DNA from: Thermomonas fusca DSM 15424
Lineage (GTDB): Bacteria; Pseudomonadota; Gammaproteobacteria; Xanthomonadales; Xanthomonadaceae
Direction of reading: 5' to 3'
Assembly (NCBI RefSeq): GCF_000423885.1
Contig: NZ_AUIV01000011.1
Coordinates: 62,001-126,000, forward strand
Length of the DNA: 64,000 nt
The notes below the pieces were generated by a model. It saw nothing but the letters and a program-made list of their open reading frames with translations. It made no database searches and had not been told where the DNA came from. The position numbers were made by a program, and so were the translations under genes. Below are positions 47,572 through 56,510 of the stretch, piece by piece (within the stretch, counting starts at the first letter, position 1; the number at the start of each line of letters is the position of its first letter).

Positions 47572-48225
47572 TCAACGCGTGGATGCAGCGCCCGCCCACG
47601 CGGCGATGTCGGCGGCATCCGTGAACGGCCCGATCCGGGTCTTCAGCAGCCGCCCGTCGGCCGACACCAGTATCGAATAGGGCAGCACGCCGGCCGGATT
47701 GCCCAGCCGCACGCCGGCATCGGCCGGGCCGGCGGCATCCAGCAGCACCGGGTAGGTGATGCCGTGCTGGCGCAGGAACGCCGCCACGGCGGCGGCATCG
47801 TCCAGGGCGATGCCGACCACCCGTACGCCGCCGGCGCCCTGGGCGTTGACAAAGGCCTTTCCAGCGTCGGCCGACTGTTGGTCGGCGAAGGCCTGCAGGT
47901 CCGGCATTTCCTTCAGGCAGGGCGCGCACCAGGTCGCCCACAGGTTGACCAGGGTGGTGCGCCCGGCCCAGGCGGCGGGAATGGCGACCGGCTGGCCGCT
48001 GACATCGGGCAGCGTCATTGCCGGCACGATGCCGCCTTTTTTGGCGACGCTGACGCCGGCGGGCGCAGCCGGCGCGCGCGCCTTCAGCGAGGCATCCAGC
48101 ACCTGCTGGCCCACCTCGGTGCCGGCCAGGCGGTAGGCGATGGTCGGCTCGAACAGCAGGCTGGCGCCGGCGCCGGCAATCGCCGCCAGCAGCGCCACCA
48201 CCAGCACCGCGCGGTTGGACGGCAT
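47572..48225 (-). CDS. TlpA-family thiol:disulfide oxidoreductase
   Basis: This 217-residue membrane-anchored thioredoxin-like protein has an N-terminal helix (about residues 6-24) and the redox motif W-C-A-P-C with Cys100 and Cys103. The cis-proline segment is seen as V-L-P-Y-S. It would act in the periplasm as a reductant, probably fed by DsbD, whose gene overlaps it by one base (TGATG). Cytochrome c maturation or thiol repair are the usual roles. Confidence 0.9.
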   Translation of the reverse strand: MPSNRAVLVVALLAAIAGAGASLLFEPTIAYRLAGTEVGQQVLDASLKARAPAAPAGVSVAKKGGIVPAMTLPDVSGQPVAIPAAWAGRTTLVNLWATWCAPCLKEMPDLQAFADQQSADAGKAFVNAQGAGGVRVVGIALDDAAAVAAFLRQHGITYPVLLDAAGPADAGVRLGNPAGVLPYSILVSADGRLLKTRIGPFTDAADIAAWAGAASTR

Positions 48226-50573
48226 CAGCGCGCGGCCTCGCGCAGGGCGTCTTCCACCATGCCGGCGGTCAGCAGGGTGGGCAGGATGCGACCTTCGGCG
48301 CCGCCACGGGGATACACCACGTACAGCGGCACGCCGACCGCGCGATGACGCTGCAGGTAGGCGGTGATGGCCGGGTCGACGTCGGTGTAGTCGCCGACCA
48401 TGTAGACGGCGTTGGCCGCCTCCAGCGCGCTGCGGAACCGATCACGGGCGAACACGGTCTTCTCGTTGGCCTTGCAGGTCACGCACCAGTCGGCGGTCAT
48501 GTTGACGAACACTGGCCGGCCCTGCGCGCGCAGGTCGGACAGCGCCTGCTCCGACCACGCCACACTGGAGATGCCGGCCGGCGCCGCCACGACATTGGCC
48601 TGCGGCCGCGGCAAGGCATGCAGTTTCGCCAACGGCCAGCCGACCGCCAGCAACGCAGCCAGTGCCAGCACCTGCCAGCCGCGGGCCCCGCCGTTGCGCG
48701 CCCGCATCCATGCCCACGCGGCCAGTGCCAGCGTGATGGCCGCGGCGAGCCACAATCCGGCAGCGTCGGCCCCACGCAGCTTGGCCAGCACCCACACCAG
48801 CCAGGCCGCGGTGGCATACAGCGGGAACGCCAGCAGCTGCTTGAGCGTTTCCATCCACGCGCCCGGTTTCGGCAACAGGCGGGCGAAGGCCGGCACGAAG
48901 CCGATCAGCAGGAACGGCAGCGCCAGTCCCAGCCCCAGCATCAGGAACACCAGCAGCGCACCGGCGGTGGGGCCGGTGAAGGCGTAGGCCAGCGCCGCGC
49001 CCATGAACGGCGCGGTGCAGGGCGTGGCCAGCACCACCGCCAGCACCCCGGTGAAGAAATCGGCGCGCACGCCTTCGCCGCGCAGCAGCGCGCCGGTGCG
49101 CTGGCCCAGGCCGACATTGGCCTGCCACAGCCCGGACAGCGACAGCCCCAGCGCGAACATCACCAGCGCCAGCCCGGCCAGCACCAGCGGCTGCTGCAGC
49201 TGGAAGCCCCAGCCCAGCGCCAGCCCGGCATGGCGCAGCGCCAGCACCAGCGCGCCCAGCGCCAGCATCGACAGCAGTACGCCTGCGGTATAGGCCAGCG
49301 CGTGGCGGCGCGCCTCCCCGCGGCCGGCGCCGCTCTGCGCCAGCGACAGCGCCTTCAGCGACAGCACCGGCAGCACGCAGGGCATCAAGTTGAGGATCAG
49401 GCCGCCGCCCAGCGCCAGCAGTAGCGCTGCCAGCAGGCCGGGGGTGTTGCGCTGCGGCGGGGCTTCGCGGACAGGTTGCGGGGCGCTGCCTGCCGCGAGC
49501 GCCGAGCCGGATACTTCGGCTGGCAGGGTTGCGGGCGCGGTGTCGCCAGCCGGCGTGGCCGCCAAGGCCGCAGCATCGGCCGCCGCTGCGCCCGCAGCAG
49601 GCGCCGCTTCGGCGGGGCCGTCACTGCGCCACGCGTCGAGATTTGCGATTGCCGCCAGCTTCCCCGCCGGCAGCGAAAACGCCAGCCGCCGTGTCATCGG
49701 TGGATAGCAGATTCCATTGTCCTGGCAGCCCTGCAGGCCCAGCACCAGGGTGCCGCTGGCGGCGCGGGTGGTGCTGCGCGCCACCGGCAGGGCGATCTCG
49801 ACCTGGTCGAAATACACCGCCACATCGCCGAAGTGCTCGTCGCGATAGGGCGTGGCGGCGGGCAGCTTGGCCGGCGGCGGCAGCTTCACCGACAGGCCGC
49901 GGCCGCCTTCCAGCTGCACCGACAGCTTGTCGCGGTACAGGTAATAGCCGCGCGCCGGGGTCAGCCGCAGCAGCAGGGTGTTGCCGTCCAGCGCGATCAG
50001 TTCGCTGCCGAAGGCCTGCGCGGCGGGCAGCGGCGCGGCGTCCACCGCGGCGCCGCGGTTGCCGAGGCCGAACAGCCCGCCGCCGGATTTGCGGCCGGGC
50101 AGGAAGCCATCGCCCGCATCGGCCTGCGGCAGCGCCACGCTCAGGGTGCGGGTCTGCGGCGGATAGCACACGCCGGCGTCGGCGCAGCCCTGGTACTTCA
50201 CCGTCAGCGCGACGCCGGTGGCGGTGGCCGCCGGCACCCCGGTCACGACCCCCACCAGCTGGGTGCGGTAGGTCTCGACGTCGCCGAAGAACTCGTCGCG
50301 ATGCTTCTTGCCGTCGGGCAGCGCCAGCCGCGGCTCGGCGAAGCTGGCGCCGGCCTTGACCGAGGTGCGGTGCCGATACAGGTAATAGCCGTCGGCAATC
50401 TTCCAGCGCACCTCGATGCGGTTGCGCGCGGTGGCCTGCGCCGACAGCACGAACACTTCGTCCACCGGCGGCAGTTCGAAGTCGGCGGCGATGGCCGGGG
50501 TGGCGGCCAGCAGGCTCGCGATCAGGGCCGGCGCGGCCAGCCAGCGGCGCAGGCGAAGGGGCAATCCGGTCAT
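48225..50573 (-). CDS. dsbD: Protein-disulfide reductase DsbD with duplicated N-terminal domain
   Basis: This protein carries electrons from cytoplasmic thioredoxin to periplasmic partners. The 782-residue product is much longer than E. coli DsbD (565) because the DsbD-alpha domain is present twice. Each copy has G-Y-Y-L-Y-R and a cysteine pair (C130/C136 and C283/C289, both followed by Y-P-P). An Ala-rich linker leads to the eight-helix beta domain with M-P-C-V-L-P and T-P-C-T-A-P, then the gamma thioredoxin domain with W-C-V-T-C. A signal peptide precedes. It is coupled to tlpA and lies five bases after cutA. Confidence 0.95.
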   Translation of the reverse strand: MTGLPLRLRRWLAAPALIASLLAATPAIAADFELPPVDEVFVLSAQATARNRIEVRWKIADGYYLYRHRTSVKAGASFAEPRLALPDGKKHRDEFFGDVETYRTQLVGVVTGVPAATATGVALTVKYQGCADAGVCYPPQTRTLSVALPQADAGDGFLPGRKSGGGLFGLGNRGAAVDAAPLPAAQAFGSELIALDGNTLLLRLTPARGYYLYRDKLSVQLEGGRGLSVKLPPPAKLPAATPYRDEHFGDVAVYFDQVEIALPVARSTTRAASGTLVLGLQGCQDNGICYPPMTRRLAFSLPAGKLAAIANLDAWRSDGPAEAAPAAGAAAADAAALAATPAGDTAPATLPAEVSGSALAAGSAPQPVREAPPQRNTPGLLAALLLALGGGLILNLMPCVLPVLSLKALSLAQSGAGRGEARRHALAYTAGVLLSMLALGALVLALRHAGLALGWGFQLQQPLVLAGLALVMFALGLSLSGLWQANVGLGQRTGALLRGEGVRADFFTGVLAVVLATPCTAPFMGAALAYAFTGPTAGALLVFLMLGLGLALPFLLIGFVPAFARLLPKPGAWMETLKQLLAFPLYATAAWLVWVLAKLRGADAAGLWLAAAITLALAAWAWMRARNGGARGWQVLALAALLAVGWPLAKLHALPRPQANVVAAPAGISSVAWSEQALSDLRAQGRPVFVNMTADWCVTCKANEKTVFARDRFRSALEAANAVYMVGDYTDVDPAITAYLQRHRAVGVPLYVVYPRGGAEGRILPTLLTAGMVEDALREAAR

Positions 50574-50577
50574 CGGG

Positions 50578-50904
50578 TCATTCTACTGGACGGGTCGATT
50601 CGACCACCCACTGCAGGTACGCGGGCAGGCCGGCGGCGGATTCGACCGCCAGCAGCTCCGGCAGTTCATACGGGTGCAGCTGCGGCAGCCGCGCCTGCAA
50701 GGCCGGGTAGCGCGCCCGCGTCGTCTTGATCAGCAGCAGCACTTCGGCGGCATCGCGCTGCAGCTTTCCCCGCCAGCGGTACACCGACTGCAGCCCCGGC
50801 AGCAGGTTGACGCAGGCGGCCAACCGCTCTTCCACCAGCGCATCGGCGATGCGCCCGGCGGTGGTGGTATCGGGACAGCTGCAGAAGCAGATCAGGACGT
50901 CCAT
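50578..50904 (-). CDS. cutA: Divalent cation tolerance protein CutA
   Basis: This 108-residue trimeric protein has the CutA pattern A-C-V-N-L-L-P near residue 34, Y-R-W-x-G-K and a C-terminal H-P-Y-E-x-P-E. It is tied to copper tolerance in E. coli, where cutA also neighbours dsbD. The true biochemical role of the family is unsettled. Confidence 0.94.
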   Translation of the reverse strand: MDVLICFCSCPDTTTAGRIADALVEERLAACVNLLPGLQSVYRWRGKLQRDAAEVLLLIKTTRARYPALQARLPQLHPYELPELLAVESAAGLPAYLQWVVESTRPVE

Positions 50905-50940
50905 GCCGACAGGGTAGCCGGCGACGGTTGGCCACGGGCC

Positions 50941-50968
50941 CTTGAAACCCGTCCGCAGCGCCCCATCT
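50941..50968 (+). promoter_or_regulatory. Sigma-32 heat-shock promoter of groESL
   Basis: CTTGAA at 50941-50946 and CCCCATCT at 50961-50968 are separated by 14 bases and match the RpoH consensus (CTTGAA, 12-14 bases, CCCCATnT) completely. The site lies about 110 bases upstream of groES, within the cutA-groES intergenic region. Confidence 0.88.
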
Positions 50969-51007
50969 CTCTGCCATCCCGGTCCCGGGATGTTTTCGTC
51001 CCAGGCG

Positions 51008-51037
51008 TTGGCAGTCGCCGAGTGCGACTGCTAAAAT
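51008..51037 (+). promoter_or_regulatory. CIRCE-like HrcA operator overlapping a sigma-70-type promoter of groESL
   Basis: TTGGCAGTC, nine bases, GACTGCTAA (51008-51034) has the exact architecture of CIRCE (TTAGCACTC-N9-GAGTGCTAA). One base is changed in each arm so that pairing is kept, and there is one mismatch at position three. The same bases provide a -35 (TTGGCA, 51008-51013) and, 18 bases later, a -10 (TAAAAT, 51032-51037). HrcA binding here would block the vegetative promoter while the sigma-32 promoter lies upstream. Confidence 0.75.
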
Positions 51038-51081
51038 TTCCGGGTTTTCCCCGTTCAATCAATCATTTGCAGAGGTTGCAC

Positions 51082-51372
51082 ATGTCCAGCATCAAGCCGC
51101 TGTACGACCGCGTGGTCATCAAGCGCATGGAAGAAGAGAAGCTGTCCGCGGGCGGTATCGTGATCCCCGACAGCGCCACCGAGAAGCCCATCAAGGGCGA
51201 AGTGGTCGCCGTGGGCACCGGCAAGGTGCTGGACAACGGCCAGGTCCGCGCCCCGCAGGTGAAGGTGGGCGACAAGGTCCTGTTCGGCAAGTACAGCGGC
51301 ACCGAGGTGAAGCTGGATGGCGCCGAGCTGCTGGTGGTGAAGGAAGACGACCTGTTCGCGATCCTCGGCTGA
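51082..51372 (+). CDS. groES: Co-chaperonin GroES
   Basis: This 96-residue subunit forms the heptameric lid of the GroEL chamber. The mobile loop contains G-G-I-V-I-P-D, and the C-terminus has E-D-D-L-F-A-I. The ATG at 51082 follows a GCAGAGG ribosome-binding site. Dual control by a sigma-32 promoter and a CIRCE-like operator is seen upstream. Confidence 0.98.
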   Translation: MSSIKPLYDRVVIKRMEEEKLSAGGIVIPDSATEKPIKGEVVAVGTGKVLDNGQVRAPQVKVGDKVLFGKYSGTEVKLDGAELLVVKEDDLFAILG

Positions 51373-51425
51373 TCGCGCGTTACTTCCCACCCCTATCCCA
51401 CTGAATAATTACTGAGGTAATCGCA

Positions 51426-53063
<1,638 letters not shown>

Positions 53064-53091
53064 ATCCAGCGCGCCTTGCGTCACGCTTGAC

Positions 53092-53128
53092 CACGAAGCC
53101 CGGCCTTGTGCCGGGCTTCGTGTTTGTG
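53092..53128 (+). terminator. Rho-independent terminator of groESL
   Basis: ACGAAGCCCGGC (53093-53104) pairs perfectly with GCCGGGCTTCGT (53110-53121) and is followed by GTTTGTG. It lies 29 bases after the groEL stop. The following 220 bases, to 53347, hold nothing I can identify. Confidence 0.85.
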
Positions 53129-53347
53129 TGGATGGTGGGGCGTGGGACAACCGGGGTAGGTTCACCTCCTCGGCATCCCTAGCGGCCTGCCGGATGCCGA
53201 TTCCAGCCGGCCAGAAGGTATCGCCTTGGGCCTGTCCATCAAGGCGCTGCCGGAAACAAGTGCCCAGCGATTTGCCGCCGGCGGTCCAGCGCGTCGGCGA
53301 CGGCTGGCCGACCCGTCCAGCGGGTGTGACCCTGGCCTGCCTCCAAA

Positions 53348-54982
53348 TCACCAATCCGTCGGCCGGTAATCCTTGAGGAACTGGCCCCAGACGTGCTCCC
53401 CGCTGTTGAGGCCGGCGATGATCGGGTCGACGATCCGCGCCGCGCCGTCGACGATGTCCAGCGGTGGATGGAAGCGTTCCTCGAGCACCTTGCGCGCCGC
53501 CAGCGCCGCCGGATCCTCGTCGGTCACCCAGCCGGTGTCGACGCTGTTCATGTGGATGCCGTCGGCGTGGTAATCGGCGGCCGCGGTGCGCGTCATCATG
53601 TTCAGCGCGGCCTTGGCCATGTTGGTGTGCGGGTGGCGGGTGGTCTTGAAGTTGCGGTAGAACTGGCCCTCCACCGCCGACACGTTGACGATGTGTTTGT
53701 CGCGGCCGGGTGTCTTCAGCATCAGCGGCTTGAGCCGCGCATTGATCAGGAACGGCGCGATGGCGTTGACCAGCTGCACCTCCAGCAGTTCCACCGACGG
53801 CACCTCCGCCATCCGCAGCCGCCACGAATTGGTTTCGCGCAGGTCGACCTGCTGCAGGTCCTGGTCGAGCCGGCCCTCGGGGAACAGGTGCTGCTGGGCG
53901 AGCAGTTCTTCCGGCAGCAGGGGCAACTGCGACAGTTCGGCGGCGCGGGTCAGGCCCGGCGCCTCGCCATGCGTATCGAGCAGGTGCGGTGCCAGCGCGG
54001 CGCTGTCCTGCGGCAGCATGCGCGCGCTGCGCAGGCCCTCGTAGCTGCCCAGCACGCGGCGCACTGCGTCGGGGGCATCGGCCAGCGCGGCGGTTTCGCC
54101 GGCCATCATGTGGGCGTAGAAATCCGGCGGGCGGCGCACCGTCTGGCAGGCGTTGTTGATGATGAAGTCCAGCCGCGAGCGGGTTGCCAGCAGCTGGTTG
54201 CAGAACGCCTCGACGCTGGGCGTATGGCGCAGGTCGAGCCCGAACACTTCCAGCCGGTGGCCCCATTCGGCGAAATCCGGCTCGCGGGCGTAACGCGCGG
54301 CGGAGTCGCGCGGGAAACGGGTGGTCACGATCAGTTCCGCGCCGGCGCGCAACAGCTTGAGCCCGGCCTGGTAGCCGATCTTGACCCGGCCGCCGGTGAG
54401 CAGCGCAACCCGACCGCGCAGATCGGCCAGCTCGGTGCGCTTGGCGAAGTTGAACGCCGCGCAGGGCGGGCACAGCTGGTCGTAGAAGTGGTGGATCGCG
54501 GTGTACTTCTGCTTGCAGACGTAACAGTGCCGCGGCTCGCCGGCCTCGCCGATCGTCTCGTCGTGGGTGGGTTCGTCGTCGCGGTCGTGCGGCTGGAAAC
54601 CCTGCGGCGGGAAATAGTTCGGGGTGGTGAACACCGGTTTGCGGCGCAGCGCGCGGATCCCGGTGGCGTTGAGCACCGCTTCCTCGCGCTGGATCTTCGC
54701 CGCGTTGCGCTCGCGCTCGGCCACCTTGAGCCGCAGCCGTCGCGCGGCCGGGTCCGGGTGGTAGACCTGCGCCACCGCGCGCTGCAGCCGGTCGCGGTCG
54801 GCGCTCGGCAACGCATCGAGCAGAGAGTGGTCGGCACCGACCTGCTCCAGCAGCGCGGCGGCGTCACGCAGGCGTTGCAGCAGGGCGGCGTCGGGCGCGT
54901 TTGCGGTGTCGGCACCAGGCGAAGCGTCGGTGGCGATGGCGGCGTCGGCCGGACGGTCGGCCGGCGGAATCTTGGTCGTCAA
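53348..54982 (-). CDS. SDR-family protein with zinc ribbon and altered active site
   Basis: This 544-residue protein has a helical N-terminal region (~1-150) and a zinc ribbon with C-Y-V-C and C-P-P-C (about residues 153-174). A Rossmann short-chain dehydrogenase domain follows (~188-540) with T-G-G-R-x-x-I-G, N-N-A-C and N-V-S-A-V-E-G. The catalytic Y-x-x-x-K reads T-N-M-A-K, so the tyrosine is missing. A large insertion separates the NNAC and NVS strands. The start appears to be TTG at 54982; no nearby ATG exists. Enzyme activity is doubtful. Confidence 0.85.
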   Translation of the reverse strand: MTTKIPPADRPADAAIATDASPGADTANAPDAALLQRLRDAAALLEQVGADHSLLDALPSADRDRLQRAVAQVYHPDPAARRLRLKVAERERNAAKIQREEAVLNATGIRALRRKPVFTTPNYFPPQGFQPHDRDDEPTHDETIGEAGEPRHCYVCKQKYTAIHHFYDQLCPPCAAFNFAKRTELADLRGRVALLTGGRVKIGYQAGLKLLRAGAELIVTTRFPRDSAARYAREPDFAEWGHRLEVFGLDLRHTPSVEAFCNQLLATRSRLDFIINNACQTVRRPPDFYAHMMAGETAALADAPDAVRRVLGSYEGLRSARMLPQDSAALAPHLLDTHGEAPGLTRAAELSQLPLLPEELLAQQHLFPEGRLDQDLQQVDLRETNSWRLRMAEVPSVELLEVQLVNAIAPFLINARLKPLMLKTPGRDKHIVNVSAVEGQFYRNFKTTRHPHTNMAKAALNMMTRTAAADYHADGIHMNSVDTGWVTDEDPAALAARKVLEERFHPPLDIVDGAARIVDPIIAGLNSGEHVWGQFLKDYRPTDW

Positions 54983-55123
54983 AACGGTATCCGGGTGTTT
55001 CGGGGAGGCGCTACGGTAGTCGTTTCGGCCGCGCCGCGCCTGAAGCGCGATGCGGCAGGGCTGCTTCGCGCGTCAGGGCGTTCACTGGTCGCGTGGAAAG
55101 GCGGATTCGCCCCTGGCTTGCCG

Positions 55124-55717
55124 CTAGCGCTGGTCGAGTTCGTGATGGATCAGTACCACGCACTGCGATGCGAACAGCATGGTCTTGCCCAGGGTGATCC
55201 GGGTCGCCCCCAGCCGGTCGAGGGTGTGGAACGTGTTCTTTGGCATCGGGATGTGGTCCGTCAACAGGAAACAGGGGTTGCCGTGGAACGCCTGTTCGCG
55301 GATCGGCGCGCCTTTGCGGTCCATCACGAACAATTGCTGGTTCTCGGCCAGCTGCTGCACCAGCCGCTCGAAGCTGAGCGTGCGCACGCAGACGCCGGGC
55401 TCCACCGGACGCATCTCTTCCTTGCCCATTCCCCTGGACGCATCCAGCGCCCGGGCCACCTTGCCCAGCAGCGCCTGCTCGTTGAAACCGCCAATGTCCT
55501 GCATCGCGTTGGCGTCGAAACGGATCGTGCGGGAGAAGTCCTCGGTGCTTTCCAGCACCAGGTAGACGACGACATCGGGGCGATGCGACTGCGCCACGAA
55601 GATCGCGTTCATCAGGGTGTGCGCGAGGATTTCCGCATGCGCCCCGCTGCCCACCGAGGCCAGGAGCTTGGCGCTGTCGGTGGGTGCCGCCCGTGCTCTG
55701 AGTACAAAGGTCCGCAT
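55124..55717 (-). CDS. TrmY-like (DUF358) RNA methyltransferase
   Basis: This 197-residue protein matches the SPOUT-class family of archaeal TrmY, which methylates N1 of pseudouridine 54 in tRNA. Visible landmarks are M-R-T-F-V-L-R at the N-terminus, R-P-D-V-V-V-Y-L-V-L-E, V-R-T-L-S-F-E-R-L, N-P-C-F-L-L-T-D-H-I, R-I-T-L-G and a C-terminal C-V-V-L-I-H-H-E-L-D. The family is sporadic in proteobacteria, so the bacterial substrate is uncertain. The start at 55717 is chosen because the family begins M-R-x-F-V. Confidence 0.82.
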   Translation of the reverse strand: MRTFVLRARAAPTDSAKLLASVGSGAHAEILAHTLMNAIFVAQSHRPDVVVYLVLESTEDFSRTIRFDANAMQDIGGFNEQALLGKVARALDASRGMGKEEMRPVEPGVCVRTLSFERLVQQLAENQQLFVMDRKGAPIREQAFHGNPCFLLTDHIPMPKNTFHTLDRLGATRITLGKTMLFASQCVVLIHHELDQR

Positions 55718-55970
55718 GCGTCTGGCTGCCTTCTTGTCCAATGCGGCAACTTGCGCGCCGCCTGCACATTGTCCACCAACCAGTCGCTTCGGTTGCATAT
55801 TCAACCTCACCGCGACCAAGGAAAATCCATGCGTCATGGCGGGCAGTGTCTGCCGGGCCGACGCTCTGACCGGGAGATGCCTCGACGGTTAATCGGGTAG
55901 CGTGTGGGGGAGGCTGCGCAACAGACCGGCGGCCCGCGCCAGCATTGAGATCACCGGAGAACTCCACCGC

Positions 55971-56378
55971 ATGTTCGCGCAACTGCGCCTCCCCGCTCGG
56001 GGCGCCAGGGAATGCACGCTGCGGGTGGAGGCGTTCGCGCGCCGCACCGCGGCCAGGCTGCGCGTGAGCGGGCCGTCGCACCGTCCCGGCGTCGAACTGG
56101 ACGGTGATTTCGGCGTCCAGCGTGGCCGGGTGCGGGTGACGCTGCGTGGCCGCGGCGAGCCGGCCGTGTTCACGGTGGCGCCGGGGCAGCCCTGGCAGGG
56201 CCGGATCGTCGCGATGATGCGCAGGAAGCCTAGTGAGGAGCCGGCCTTCACGGTCACCCTGGAGCCGGAAGGCGAGGCCTCCGGCTTCCACGCCGCGTTC
56301 CGCTACCGCAGCGTGCCGCGCGCGATCAATGTTCCCACCAGCATCGTCCCCCGCGAACCCGCGTTGGCGGGGCAGTGA
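55971..56378 (+). CDS. Hypothetical protein, beta-rich
   Basis: This 135-residue reading frame has strong third-position G/C use, GGAGAA nine bases before the ATG at 55971, and no hydrophobic segment. The product is Arg-rich with alternating polar and hydrophobic stretches (V-R-V-T-L-R-G-R-G, F-T-V-T-L-E-P-E-G), suggesting a beta sandwich. No family recognised. It is convergent with the large unknown gene to its right. Confidence 0.6.
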   Translation: MFAQLRLPARGARECTLRVEAFARRTAARLRVSGPSHRPGVELDGDFGVQRGRVRVTLRGRGEPAVFTVAPGQPWQGRIVAMMRRKPSEEPAFTVTLEPEGEASGFHAAFRYRSVPRAINVPTSIVPREPALAGQ

Positions 56379-56510
56379 GCGGCGCGGGCGGCGACCGGCG
56401 TGCGTGATCGCTTGCGTCGGCCACAATCGCCGATGACGATCGACGCCGAATTACCCACGCCGCAGGGCCGCAACTGCACAGGCCCAGCAGCAGGCCGATC
56501 AGGCTGATCC

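Noticed and set aside
51008..51037. Simple terminator hairpin for an upstream gene
   Set aside because: The upstream gene cutA is on the other strand, and the dyad has CIRCE spacing and overlaps promoter boxes, so an operator is the better reading.
53128..53376. 82-codon frame after the groEL terminator
   Set aside because: Poor codon bias, no ribosome-binding site and no recognisable product. It overlaps the 3' end of the SDR-like gene.
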